A stretch of DNA of 38,281 nt from Oscillospiraceae bacterium (GCA_015064245.1 SVSQ01000009.1:1-38281); one strand, 5' to 3'. Shown: positions 26,443-34,891, counted from the stretch's first letter. Numbers and translations: made by a program. Notes: generated by a model not told the origin, from the sequence alone.

Positions 26443-27324
26443 TCAATCTATCCTCTCGTATATCTTTCCACTCTGCGTGTTTACCAAAAATCTGTTTCCT
26501 TGATAGAAGGCGCAGCATTCGATCTCGTCGTTATAGAATGGTGTGTCCGAAAGATCCTCGCAGAGAGCGTATTCCTTCTTTTTTAGATCGATAACTCGTA
26601 GCGCGTCGGGATAGTCCTCTTTTCCGAAACCGAAGGTGTACCAGATCTTTCCGTCCTTTACCGTTCCGCCCTGGGTGGCGAAAACGTTGAAGGGAAGCTC
26701 GAACTGATCAAGTATATCCTTTGCGGTGAAGGTAACGTCTCCCTCGCTTACGTCGGGAAGACGGAATTTCGTGATGATGTAAGCGTTATCGTCGCCTGCG
26801 AACTGTCTTAATGTGCGATTGCGGGCGGAAAGTGTGTAGAAATGACCGTTTTCAGCGTCCACGAGCGCGGCGGGCCAACCCCAGCCTATCGTACGGAAGG
26901 GAGTGTTCTCAATTCCGTCGTTTTTGTAGTAGATGCGCTGTACCGTTTTGGAAGAGTAAACGCCGTCTTTCAGACGGATCTGCTCCACCGCGCAGTAAGA
27001 GATATAGCCTTTTTCATCGCTTTCACCGCTGTTTCCCGCGGTGACGTACATAAGAGGGAAGTCTTCGCCGTCAACGGTGATACCGAACATAGCGTCGTTT
27101 GCGTGGTTGGCGTAACGCTTATCTTTTTCTCCAAGATCGAAAGAACCAAGCTTGAAGACTCCCAGCGGCTTTTTATCTCTTGTTTTCAGATCGAATGCGG
27201 CGCAAAGCCCCGAGTGAAACAGAACGAAGCCAGTCTCGCCGTGAACGGCAAAGCCCTGGGTACTCTGATATTTCCCGAGAAATTCCTCGGTGGGATTTTC
27301 AAATTCCATAAATAGTTTATACAT
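26443..27324 (-). CDS. Conserved-type protein of unknown function, probable beta-propeller-like
   Basis: I do not recognise a named family. The 293-aa product has no signal peptide or membrane segment. It is built of short beta-strand-like stretches separated by Gly/Asp/Asn turns (FAVHGETGFVLFHSG, LMYVTAGNSGE, GGTVKDGKIWYTFGFG, FLVNTQSGKIYE), which suggests a propeller or other repeat fold binding a ligand or partner. Its ATG lies 8 bp inside the end of the FAD oxidoreductase gene, so the two are translationally coupled and likely work together. The next gene is the glycyl radical enzyme. A lyase or epimerase of a sugar acid would fit such folds, but that is speculation. Confidence 0.75.
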   Translation of the reverse strand: MYKLFMEFENPTEEFLGKYQSTQGFAVHGETGFVLFHSGLCAAFDLKTRDKKPLGVFKLGSFDLGEKDKRYANHANDAMFGITVDGEDFPLMYVTAGNSGESDEKGYISYCAVEQIRLKDGVYSSKTVQRIYYKNDGIENTPFRTIGWGWPAALVDAENGHFYTLSARNRTLRQFAGDDNAYIITKFRLPDVSEGDVTFTAKDILDQFELPFNVFATQGGTVKDGKIWYTFGFGKEDYPDALRVIDLKKKEYALCEDLSDTPFYNDEIECCAFYQGNRFLVNTQSGKIYERID

Positions 27325-28702
27325 CTAATTTAACTCCCTGCTCTTTGAGCTTTTCTCTGAGCTTTTGTACGTCCAGTTTTCTCAGATCCTCGCCGTTTTG
27401 AATAGCGAGTCCTGCCGCAACACCGGCTGCCTGACCGATTCCCATACATGGCGGCATGACTCTGATCGCGCCCGCAGCCTCGCTTTCGGCGGAAATACAT
27501 CTTCCCGCAACCAAAAGATTGGAGCGGTTTTCGGGAACGAGACAGCCGTAGGGAATACCGTAATATCTACCCTCGGGAAGAGCGATGTACTCGTTGCTCC
27601 TCGGACCGAAGCGTCCGTGAACGTCCACGGAGTTGGCGGCTAAGAGGATAGAGTCATCGGGCGCTTTACATTCAAGCAGATCGTCAACTACCAAGGTCTT
27701 TATGCCGTGTATATGACGCGTCTCGCGGATACCGAGTGTGCTTCCCGACTGCAGAAGCTTGGCGTTTTCACAACCGGGAACGTACTTTTGGAGGAATGCG
27801 AATATCTCGTCCACCTGCTCACGTCCCACGATCTCGCCGTTTGTCAGACTTTCGGAGCTTGTACCGTCAACGCCCATAACGCGGGAGGTGTTTATGCTCC
27901 ATTCGTCCTCGTCAACTCCGCGGAAAAGACCGATAGAGACGCGGTCAAGCGTCCAGTCTCCCGCCTCGCGAGCCTTAGATACCCACCAGTGCAGAGAACG
28001 GTAGTTCACGCCGTCCTTGCGATAGAAATTGTCTCTGTTAGCTTCGATATCGGCGTCGATCTTGGCGCTGTCAACGTTTCCGATGCGGAAGAACATAGAA
28101 GCGGGCTGTATTCTGCCGTTTCCGTTACCGAGAGTATAGGGAACACCCGAAGCGGCGGCGCAATCGCCGTCGCCCGAGCAGTCGATAACTATTTTAGGTT
28201 CAATAGCGCAGAGCCCTTCCTTTTTTGCCACGATCACCTTTGTGATCCGTTCGCCCTCGGTCACCGCATCAACGAAAGAGGTGTGATATAGAACTTTAAC
28301 ATTAGCTTCCTTAAGCATACGGTCCGCAAGAAGCTTGAGGTCCTCAGCCTTGAATGGCGTGACGTGGATATGACCGACAGTTATGTATGAGGTGAAAGCG
28401 GATGAGGTCTCCACTTTTGAAGGATGTATCGCGCCGCCCATCGCTACCAGGCGGTCAACGATCTCCTCGAAAAGTCCACGGATGAGCATGGTGTTTCCGC
28501 CGCTGTCGTAACAGGTCATAAAGGGCGCCACAAGTCCTGCGGTAGCCATACCGCCGCAGAAGCCGTTCTGCTCTATAAGCGTTACCTTTGCGCCTGTGCG
28601 GGACGCGGCGATAGCGGCGCAAAGTCCGGAAGGACCGCCGCCGATGACGAGAACTTCGGCGCTCTCGGTTGTAAGTGTTTTTGAATAATCGAAATTCTGC
28701 AT
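27317..28702 (-). CDS. FAD-dependent oxidoreductase (FAD_oxidored-type)
   Basis: This 461-aa cytosolic flavoprotein begins with a dinucleotide fold, VIGGGPSGLCAA (19-30), with E44 ending the second strand and CGGMATAG just after it. A middle VIDCSGDGD block and a C-terminal FAD motif (GRCISAESEAAGAIRVM followed by GIGQAAGVAA) complete the family pattern. Related enzymes often sit in carbohydrate loci with undefined substrates. AGGAT precedes the ATG, 25 bp after the hydrolase gene. It overlaps the next gene by 8 bp. With the glycyl radical enzyme downstream, the operon pairs radical and flavin chemistry, probably on the same metabolite (inference). Confidence 0.9.
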   Translation of the reverse strand: MQNFDYSKTLTTESAEVLVIGGGPSGLCAAIAASRTGAKVTLIEQNGFCGGMATAGLVAPFMTCYDSGGNTMLIRGLFEEIVDRLVAMGGAIHPSKVETSSAFTSYITVGHIHVTPFKAEDLKLLADRMLKEANVKVLYHTSFVDAVTEGERITKVIVAKKEGLCAIEPKIVIDCSGDGDCAAASGVPYTLGNGNGRIQPASMFFRIGNVDSAKIDADIEANRDNFYRKDGVNYRSLHWWVSKAREAGDWTLDRVSIGLFRGVDEDEWSINTSRVMGVDGTSSESLTNGEIVGREQVDEIFAFLQKYVPGCENAKLLQSGSTLGIRETRHIHGIKTLVVDDLLECKAPDDSILLAANSVDVHGRFGPRSNEYIALPEGRYYGIPYGCLVPENRSNLLVAGRCISAESEAAGAIRVMPPCMGIGQAAGVAAGLAIQNGEDLRKLDVQKLREKLKEQGVKLDV

Positions 28703-28727
28703 ATTAAATCCTATTCTTCTGTTATAG

Positions 28728-29444
28728 TTAGATATGTTCGTAAAGGAATTTTATCATCGGCTCAGCAAACTCCGAAAGCCTCGACATAGGAGTGTGCGGC
28801 GCGTCTGTCAACGTCAGAAGCTGACAAGGCACGTTTTGATCCAGAAGCAGAGCATGGAAGTTCTCGCAGTTTTCATAGGCGACAAGTTGGTCTGCTGTAC
28901 CGTGGATCAGGATTGTAGGCGGGAAATCTTCGCATAGCGTCGCTCCTTTGTGAGTACCCCACAGACAAGCAAAGGCGGTGTATTTGTGGAGCTTGCACGC
29001 TTCGATGGAAGCCATTCCGCCTGCGCTTCCGCCGCCTACAGCGAGTTTTTTGGGATCGATACCGAACTGCTCAGCTCTTTCAACTATCCATTTGCGAGCA
29101 AGCTCTACGTCCTGCGCAGCGTGAGGAGCGGCATCGGCGTGAGTTCCCCGTTCTTTGCCCGAGGGATACAGTCTGTAATCGATCGAAAAGCAAACGTAAC
29201 CGTGCTTTGCAAGAAGATCGCACATGACGGGTGGGTATCCTCTATCTCTCGTTCCCGATATAAAACCGCCGCCGTGAACAAAAAGAATAGGGTGGCGTTT
29301 CTTTTCCGTGTCACCTGCGGGCTCGTAAACGTCCAGCATAAGCGGAGTTTCGGTATGAGCGGCATCGTAGCCGGGCAGAGTGGCGTAGGTGAGAGATGTG
29401 GTCACCTTGACCTCGTCGGTGATTTTTTCAAGATATCGGATCAT
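28728..29444 (-). CDS. Alpha/beta hydrolase, HSL/carboxylesterase type
   Basis: This 238-aa cytosolic esterase-like enzyme has the oxyanion motif HGGG (57-60), nucleophile S140 in GGGSAGG, D185 (GTAD) and H217 (DAPHTP), a complete triad. Such enzymes remove acetyl or other acyl esters, for example from acylated sugars. It is first in the minus-strand five-gene unit. CAAAGGAG lies upstream of the ATG. A terminator ends only about 35 bp before the start codon, leaving no room for a normal promoter after it, so expression may depend on read-through from coaX and the ECF gene or on a promoter inside the latter. Confidence 0.88.
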   Translation of the reverse strand: MIRYLEKITDEVKVTTSLTYATLPGYDAAHTETPLMLDVYEPAGDTEKKRHPILFVHGGGFISGTRDRGYPPVMCDLLAKHGYVCFSIDYRLYPSGKERGTHADAAPHAAQDVELARKWIVERAEQFGIDPKKLAVGGGSAGGMASIEACKLHKYTAFACLWGTHKGATLCEDFPPTILIHGTADQLVAYENCENFHALLLDQNVPCQLLTLTDAPHTPMSRLSEFAEPMIKFLYEHI

Positions 29445-29478
29445 TTGAAGCTCTCCTTTGAATATAAAAGTAAAAATT

Positions 29479-29510
29479 GCGCGGTCGATCTTTTATTGAT
29501 GCGACCGCGC
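29479..29510 (-). terminator. Intrinsic terminator or attenuator after the ECF S-component gene
   Basis: GCGCGGTCG (29479-29487) pairs with CGACCGCGC (29502-29510). On the minus strand it is followed by AATTTTTACTTTTA. It sits between the ECF gene (stop 29522) and the hydrolase start (29444). Confidence 0.82.
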
Positions 29511-29521
29511 GTGCTATGTTG

Positions 29522-30109
29522 TTATTTCTTTTTTCCTATGTTGATTATTCTTAGAATAGCGGGGCTGAGAATAATGTTTACAAGAAGCTCGAAAACAAAA
29601 TTCAGTCCTACGAAAGCGACTATGAGGTATCCGCCCACGGACATTCCGTCAGCGGCAGCGCCTGCGCTTACCGTATCCATAAAGAAGATGAGAGAACCCA
29701 GCAGGAATATACCCGTATTGACCACGGGGCATACTATCGCGCTGACGAAAACTGCCAAGTAACGGTTGAATATCGAAAAGATCTTGTAAACGAGTCCTGC
29801 GCAGAAGCCTGCAAGAGCGCCTTTTACGAGTACGGTGATGACCGTTCCGGGAATGCTGAGACCGAACCAGAATATAGCGTCTGCCGTCGTGAAGAATACG
29901 ACTCCTGATACGAGACCGAGCCAAGCGCCCGAGAAAGGTCCGCACAGCGCCGCTCCGATTACAACGGGGATCAGCGTAAGTGATATGGACGCCAGTCCGC
30001 CGATCTTGATGAAGCCGCCGAAATACGCGAGTACGGCGGTGATCGCCGTAAGCAATGCCATAAGCGCCAGCTTTTCAGTTTGCTTTTTGTTTTTGTTTGT
30101 GAATGCCAT
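29522..30109 (-). CDS. ECF transporter S component, probable pantothenate-type
   Basis: This 195-aa integral membrane protein has about six hydrophobic segments. The stretch SLTLIPVVIGAALCGP is typical of ECF substrate-binding S components, which dock on a shared EcfA/A'/T energising module encoded elsewhere. The open frame begins at 30148, but the ATG at 30109 follows a strong AAGGAGG (30116-30122), so that start is used. The gene lies directly downstream of type III pantothenate kinase on the same transcript, suggesting uptake of pantothenate or another CoA precursor. The specificity is inferred from this context, not from binding residues. Confidence 0.88.
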   Translation of the reverse strand: MAFTNKNKKQTEKLALMALLTAITAVLAYFGGFIKIGGLASISLTLIPVVIGAALCGPFSGAWLGLVSGVVFFTTADAIFWFGLSIPGTVITVLVKGALAGFCAGLVYKIFSIFNRYLAVFVSAIVCPVVNTGIFLLGSLIFFMDTVSAGAAADGMSVGGYLIVAFVGLNFVFELLVNIILSPAILRIINIGKKK

Positions 30110-30126
30110 AATTTTTCCTCCTTGCT

Positions 30127-30149
30127 GTCGTCCACTGTAGTGGTACAAC
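30127..30149. promoter_or_regulatory. Imperfect palindrome in the leader of the ECF gene
   Basis: GTCGTCCACT (30127-30136) faces AGTGGTACAAC (30139-30149), pairing with one bulged base and one mismatch around the perfect core CCACT-GT-AGTGG. It lies just upstream of the AAGGAGG of the ECF gene, where it could be an operator or an RNA hairpin. No regulator is known. Confidence 0.35.
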
Positions 30150-30204
30150 GCATAAAAATATTTATATCAGCTCTCCGAAGAGAGAAAATATACTGGTAAA
30201 AAAA

Positions 30205-30969
30205 TTAAACGTTTTTGTGATAGAGAATGTTGAGTCCTTTGAGGACCAGCATTTCGTCAAGGGTTATTTCGTGCTTGCAGTGGGGAATGATGACGGGAGC
30301 AAGTCCGCCCGTGGCGTAAACGGGAAGCGGCTCTCCGACCTCCTCGCAGATGCGGTCGATCATGCCGTCTGTCATAGCGGCGTGCCCGAAGACTACGCCG
30401 GACTTGATGCAGTCAACCGTGTTCTTTGCCACAACCTGCGGAGGCGCTTCAAGGCTGACCTTTGGGAGCTGAGCAGTCCTTTCGGAGAGAGCGTTAAGCC
30501 CCATGATCGCGCCCGGAATGATGGAAACGCCGATAAACGCGCCTTTTTTGTTGACTACCATTATCTTCGTTGCAGTTCCCATATCCACTATCATCGAGGG
30601 ACTTCCGTAAATATGATGGGCGGCAACGCAAGCGCAGATCAGATCCGCGCCGACGGAAGATGGGGTATCGCAGTGGATGTTGATACCCGTTTTGATACCG
30701 GGACCGACCATCATAGGCTCATTTCCGCAAATTATCTTCACCGCCTTTTTCATGACCGTGTTCAGCGGCGGCACGACGGAAGAGATAATAGCTCCCTTGA
30801 TCGCCTTTTTATCAACGTTGTGAAGCGCCAGCAGATCGAGGATCTTACAAGCGTATTCGTCTTCTGTCTGAAGGGGATCGGTGGAGATGCGGACAACAAA
30901 GCTCGGTGTTTCGGACTCAAATCCGCCAAGCATTATATTGGAGTTTCCGATGTCGATGGTCAATATCAT
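30205..30969 (-). CDS. coaX: Type III pantothenate kinase
   Basis: CoaX phosphorylates pantothenate with ATP as the first step of coenzyme A synthesis. It is 254 aa of the ASKHA fold. The N-terminal phosphate loop IDIGNSNI (5-12), GPGIKTGI (89-96), GADL (108-111) and VDMGTATK (128-135) match the family; VDFGTATT and GADR are more usual, so small substitutions exist. It has a good promoter (31002-31030) and is followed by the ECF S-component gene, forming an uptake-plus-activation pair. A slightly long spacer separates AAAGG from the ATG. Confidence 0.94.
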   Translation of the reverse strand: MILTIDIGNSNIMLGGFESETPSFVVRISTDPLQTEDEYACKILDLLALHNVDKKAIKGAIISSVVPPLNTVMKKAVKIICGNEPMMVGPGIKTGINIHCDTPSSVGADLICACVAAHHIYGSPSMIVDMGTATKIMVVNKKGAFIGVSIIPGAIMGLNALSERTAQLPKVSLEAPPQVVAKNTVDCIKSGVVFGHAAMTDGMIDRICEEVGEPLPVYATGGLAPVIIPHCKHEITLDEMLVLKGLNILYHKNV

Positions 30970-31001
30970 ACGCGCTGCGAGCCTTTCTTTACGATACTGA
31001 A

Positions 31002-31030
31002 ATTATATCACAAAATTTAATAAAAATCAA
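31002..31030 (-). promoter_or_regulatory. Sigma-A promoter of coaX
   Basis: On the minus strand TTGATT (31025-31030) and TATAAT (31002-31007) are 17 bp apart, 33 bp upstream of the coaX ATG. Confidence 0.82.
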
Positions 31031-31066
31031 TAGGTGTTGATACAAAATGTACTCGATTTTTATAAT

Positions 31067-33271
31067 TTAGTTGTTCATAGTAATGGAAGCCTCGGTTATT
31101 CCTTTTTTTAGGATGAGAATGTTTTTGCGTATTTCGCAGATGAACTCCGATCCGCTGACAATATCCTCGGCATAAACAGCTTCTCGTCCGCGCAGGACCA
31201 GCTCCACATTATTTTCGGTTTTGCTATCAAATCGGACTCTTACGGTATTGCCTGAGTAGGAAATATCAAGATTTCCGCCTGAATATCCAAGTCTATTAAC
31301 GGAAAATCCCGTTTTATACCATTCTTTGGGGATAGCTGAAAGAAGCCTTAGCGTCCCATCATCTATTCGCTCATATGCAAAGCACCATGATAGCATTATC
31401 GGAGTGGTGGTGAGCGATGGCAGACAATCGTTTGCATGAACTCTGCCACTGATTCCGACTTGCTCGTAATATATCATAAGCTCGGGCTGTCCGTGATGCG
31501 CAGTATGAGCGTAAAGCAGCAATAAATATTTTTCTATTCTGTCGGTTTCAATCAGAAAACGGGCGTAGTTCAGCACAGGCCAGTTATCGACGTGGTCAAG
31601 AAATCTCGTCATTCCGAGTATTTCTCCCCCGAGCGCCTCACGCATAGCGACGGTTGAGTCCGCCAGCTCCGCTGGAAGCAGCATAGCAGAGAGCATTTCG
31701 GGATAATATCTGTAATTGGCGTACGCGTTTTCGATAAGCTCCTCGCCATCACCCGAATCGTCACGGCTCCAGCGTCCGCTAAAGTATTTCTCAAGCTCAC
31801 GGGCGTCTGTCGGACGGAAGGTATCGTCGCATCTTGAAAGTGTCAAAGGTGTTGCAGTATATCCGAGTCTGAACGGCGGGAGCGTGCCGAATCTTGTGTT
31901 CTTTTCGGAATAACGTTCAAGCGATTTATAGATATTATTGCGAAGCTCTTGCGCTGCAAGGATATAACGTTTACCGTTCTCTTTACCGATCAAAAGCGCA
32001 AGGGCTTCAAGCCCTCTCACTGCCCACAGATTGTTATTGAGGTAAACGTGAACGCGCTCGTTTGTATCAGCCTCAGCGCACATTTTTACTAATTTTAGTC
32101 CTTCAAACTCCGAACAGACCGAGATATGCTCAATTATCTCCTCGCCCATACCGATAAGCTTTCTGAAAGTAGCAGTATTTTTAATGTCTGTTTCGAGTGT
32201 TTTGCTGTAACGCGCGATGAGGTCAAGAAGCATTCCGTATTCCGCAGCGCTTGCGCCGAAGACAAGGGCAAGCCCTTGTCTGTAATTTATCCTGCCGTCT
32301 GAGCGAAGCACGTGCTCCATAAAATACGAAAACACTTTTTTAGCCTCGTCTTGTCTGCCAAGACAGATAAGGGACTGAATAAGCCATATGTAGTTTGGTG
32401 GAAAGTTATCGTGAAGCTCTTTCCCGTAGAACCGGTGACCGTAATGAGCGCGGCCGCAGGTGCAGGTTATAGAGGAAAACGCAGCGGAGGCGCACGCTAC
32501 TCTTGCAAGCTCCTTTTCGGGAATATCGAACCTTGCGCCCATTTCGGAGTAATCTGCCCAAAAGGCAACCGTATCTAACAGAGCGTCAAGAAAAAGCTCC
32601 TCGGACGGTTGGTTTTCCCAATGATCAGTTTCGCTTGCTTCTCGCGATATAGCTGCGACGCGATATTCTATGGTGGCGTTCTGCGGCTCGGGGTTGGCAT
32701 AGCGTTTTACGCGTATCCAACAGATCGGGTCGCGGTCGCACTCTGTGGGTTCGACGAAGTAGAGAAATTCAAGAGTATTATTTCCGTCCGTATGCACGGA
32801 AACGAGCAGCGGCAAGTTTTTGCCGACAAGACACTGCCGAGGAGATTGCGATCCCAGAGAAGCATCACATACGGTCGGCTCGAATATGGGGTAGGGAGTT
32901 CTGTCCCTTCCTGATAATTGATTATATATTTTTCCATCACGATCGACAGTAAGTCCCGCCGAAGAAGCAACTCCGCCTAAAAAGGCGTAGCAATTCTTGG
33001 TAATGGCAGGAAGCACTTCTTTTATCTTGGTGTAAGAAGGATCACCGTTTGCTATAAAAGTCTCGCCGAGGATATCTTTTCCGCTTTTTAGTACGTCGCT
33101 CTCGCTATATCCAAGATAAAGCTCCGATACAGGCTTATCGGTTTCACTGAGAGAGTAAAGAGAAAAGCTACGCTCTGAGGTACTGTTGCGGTATGTAAAG
33201 AAAAACTCACCGTTTTTATATAGTTCAGAAAGCGTGCCAAGTCTTGAAGAATATGAAAATAATTCGGTCAT
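31067..33271 (-). CDS. Large putative glycoside hydrolase with six-hairpin (alpha/alpha) core
   Basis: This 734-aa protein has no signal peptide. Residues about 1-235 look beta-rich (substrate-facing sandwich), and about 240-640 are helical with aromatic loops (FPPNYIWLIQSL, YEQVGISGRVHANDCLPSL), as in six-hairpin glycosidases. A beta-rich tail ends near SEFICEIRKNILIL. I cannot assign a CAZy family; an exo-glycosidase or phosphorylase-like activity is possible. AAGGAGC precedes the ATG, 13 bp after the cytosolic EEP gene, and it is the third gene of that unit. A catalytic acid/base cannot be named from sequence alone. Like the PL8 lyase, it should act inside the cell. Confidence 0.7.
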   Translation of the reverse strand: MTELFSYSSRLGTLSELYKNGEFFFTYRNSTSERSFSLYSLSETDKPVSELYLGYSESDVLKSGKDILGETFIANGDPSYTKIKEVLPAITKNCYAFLGGVASSAGLTVDRDGKIYNQLSGRDRTPYPIFEPTVCDASLGSQSPRQCLVGKNLPLLVSVHTDGNNTLEFLYFVEPTECDRDPICWIRVKRYANPEPQNATIEYRVAAISREASETDHWENQPSEELFLDALLDTVAFWADYSEMGARFDIPEKELARVACASAAFSSITCTCGRAHYGHRFYGKELHDNFPPNYIWLIQSLICLGRQDEAKKVFSYFMEHVLRSDGRINYRQGLALVFGASAAEYGMLLDLIARYSKTLETDIKNTATFRKLIGMGEEIIEHISVCSEFEGLKLVKMCAEADTNERVHVYLNNNLWAVRGLEALALLIGKENGKRYILAAQELRNNIYKSLERYSEKNTRFGTLPPFRLGYTATPLTLSRCDDTFRPTDARELEKYFSGRWSRDDSGDGEELIENAYANYRYYPEMLSAMLLPAELADSTVAMREALGGEILGMTRFLDHVDNWPVLNYARFLIETDRIEKYLLLLYAHTAHHGQPELMIYYEQVGISGRVHANDCLPSLTTTPIMLSWCFAYERIDDGTLRLLSAIPKEWYKTGFSVNRLGYSGGNLDISYSGNTVRVRFDSKTENNVELVLRGREAVYAEDIVSGSEFICEIRKNILILKKGITEASITMNN

Positions 33272-33284
33272 AATAAGCTCCTTG

Positions 33285-34133
33285 TTATATCTCTATATCC
33301 ACAAAAGCAGGAGAATGGTCTGAAAGGGGGAGATAATACTCGGGCGAAAACCGCTCAAAGCGGCGAACGGTCGCCATGTCAGCGCCTCTGAGCAGGATAT
33401 GATCGATAGCATTTGGGAAAGGATCATCGCGGTAGTGATCGTGATAACCCCAGCCAAAGCAGGCGTGATAGCCCATGCTTTCGTCGGCGTACTCCGAAGC
33501 AATATCGTGGGCATGGGAAAATCCTTTTGAAAAGGCGTACTGAACCGCCTGAGAGTTATAGTCTGCGTTCAGATCTCCCACTATGAATGCGGGACAGCCG
33601 TATTTGCTTTGAAATTCCGTGATTTTATCGATGAGCAAAGACATCTGATATGCCCGCGCCTCGTCCGAATAGGGCAGATAATTAGGGGATGCGGGATTGG
33701 AGCTCTTCCACCACAGATGAGTGGAAGCGAAGATGAAAAGCTTTCCGTTTTCTTTTATGCGGAAAACACCGATGTTATAGGATTTCGTTTGGTGATTGTT
33801 GAATTTTCCTTCGTGACCGGGAAACTCCTCGGGATAAAGGGAAAAGTCCGAATCCACAACCTCAAATTTGTCCTGACGGTACATAATCGGAGTGTCGCGT
33901 CCCCAAAGAAGCGCGTAGCGGAGACCGTTTTCGGCGCAGTAACGTATCATCTTGTCAGCCATAACGAAGGAAGTCTCCTGACAGCCGACTATATCGGGCT
34001 TAGTGTCAGAATAAACGCGCACAAAGCCTTTCATTCGCGCAGATGCGGAGCAATCCAGTCCTTTTTCTTCCCAAGCGGGAAGATTTTCATCGTTTTTCCA
34101 TTGGTTGTGAGTCATAAATCTGAGAGTAGCCAT
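33285..34133 (-). CDS. EEP-family metal-dependent hydrolase, cytosolic, larger form
   Basis: This 282-aa EEP-fold enzyme has N10 (THNQW), E53 (GCQET), a THLWW segment, GDLNADYNS and a C-terminal NAIDHILL ... LSDHSP, covering the metal and catalytic histidine positions. The aromatic HLWWKSSNP and FGWGYHDHY loops differ from the other two EEP proteins here, so it probably has another substrate; sugar-phosphodiester or lipid-head-group hydrolysis is possible. Its Shine-Dalgarno GGGGAAGA lies inside the last codons of the upstream lipoprotein EEP gene, indicating coupled translation. Confidence 0.88.
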   Translation of the reverse strand: MATLRFMTHNQWKNDENLPAWEEKGLDCSASARMKGFVRVYSDTKPDIVGCQETSFVMADKMIRYCAENGLRYALLWGRDTPIMYRQDKFEVVDSDFSLYPEEFPGHEGKFNNHQTKSYNIGVFRIKENGKLFIFASTHLWWKSSNPASPNYLPYSDEARAYQMSLLIDKITEFQSKYGCPAFIVGDLNADYNSQAVQYAFSKGFSHAHDIASEYADESMGYHACFGWGYHDHYRDDPFPNAIDHILLRGADMATVRRFERFSPEYYLPLSDHSPAFVDIEI

Positions 34134-34135
34134 TT

Positions 34136-34891
34136 TTAAATCTTCCCCTTATACTGTATTTCAGCCCAGAAAAGACTGTGGTCGGAATGACCTTGTATAT
34201 CCATCATTCCTTTGTCCACGACCGTCCATTTGTTGTAAAGAACAATATCGTCTATTGCAGATTTGTTGCTGTAAGTGTTAAATTCCTTATTATTGGCGCG
34301 GACAGAGTTTTTTATCAGCTCGAAATTACTGTCGGCGCTTGTGTTAAAGTCCGCTGTGATTATGAACGTGACAGAATCTTTTACATTGTAGTGCAACTGC
34401 TTGAATTGCTTTTTGATGACGTCCTTGTCCTCGTATGAAAGATGAGTATTGAAAAAATCAATGCTCTTCCCGTTTACGTCTATTACCGCATGGCCGAGTG
34501 CGCGTCCTTCCATACCTTCGTTTGTGGGTAATTTTTTGACCTCGAAAGAGGTGATTGGATAACGGCTCATGATGGCTGTGCCGTATTCTCCGCCCTGATA
34601 ATCGATAGCTTTGGTAAACTCATAGTACTCGTACCCCGCAGCCTCGGCAAGAAGTTTGAGCGTGTCTATCCCGCCGCAGCGCTTTGTTTTCATGTCCACC
34701 TCCTGCAGACCTACTATATCAAGATCGCAGGAAATAATATCCTGAGCTATAACGGACATATCGTGATCCACGTTTCCGCCGTTTTTTATGTTGTAAGTTC
34801 CGATTCTAAGAGTCAGCTTTTCTTTGTTACACGCAGGCAAAGTGAGCAGAAGCGCGCAAATAACAAGTATAATAATCAGAGAGCGTTTCAT
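34136..34891 (-). CDS. EEP-family hydrolase, surface lipoprotein
   Basis: This 251-aa protein has a signal peptide ending in the lipobox LPAC (C21), followed by an EEP domain with TYNI (32-35), E64 (LQEVD), FFNTH, ADFN, AIDDI and GHSDHS. It is the extracytoplasmic paralog of the cytosolic EEP at 16796-17482, sharing KAIDY.GG.YGTAI and EG.EGR.L.HAVID patterns. It would cut a phosphodiester or phosphate on an external substrate before uptake (inference). GAGGT precedes the ATG. It is the first gene of a three-gene unit with its own promoter at 34922-34950. Confidence 0.9.
   Translation of the reverse strand: MKRSLIIILVICALLLTLPACNKEKLTLRIGTYNIKNGGNVDHDMSVIAQDIISCDLDIVGLQEVDMKTKRCGGIDTLKLLAEAAGYEYYEFTKAIDYQGGEYGTAIMSRYPITSFEVKKLPTNEGMEGRALGHAVIDVNGKSIDFFNTHLSYEDKDVIKKQFKQLHYNVKDSVTFIITADFNTSADSNFELIKNSVRANNKEFNTYSNKSAIDDIVLYNKWTVVDKGMMDIQGHSDHSLFWAEIQYKGKI

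Noticed and set aside
31031..31066. Terminator between the putative glycosidase and coaX
   Set aside because: Only a short weak GTACA/TGTAT pairing without a following T-run is present, so no terminator is called; read-through into coaX is possible.
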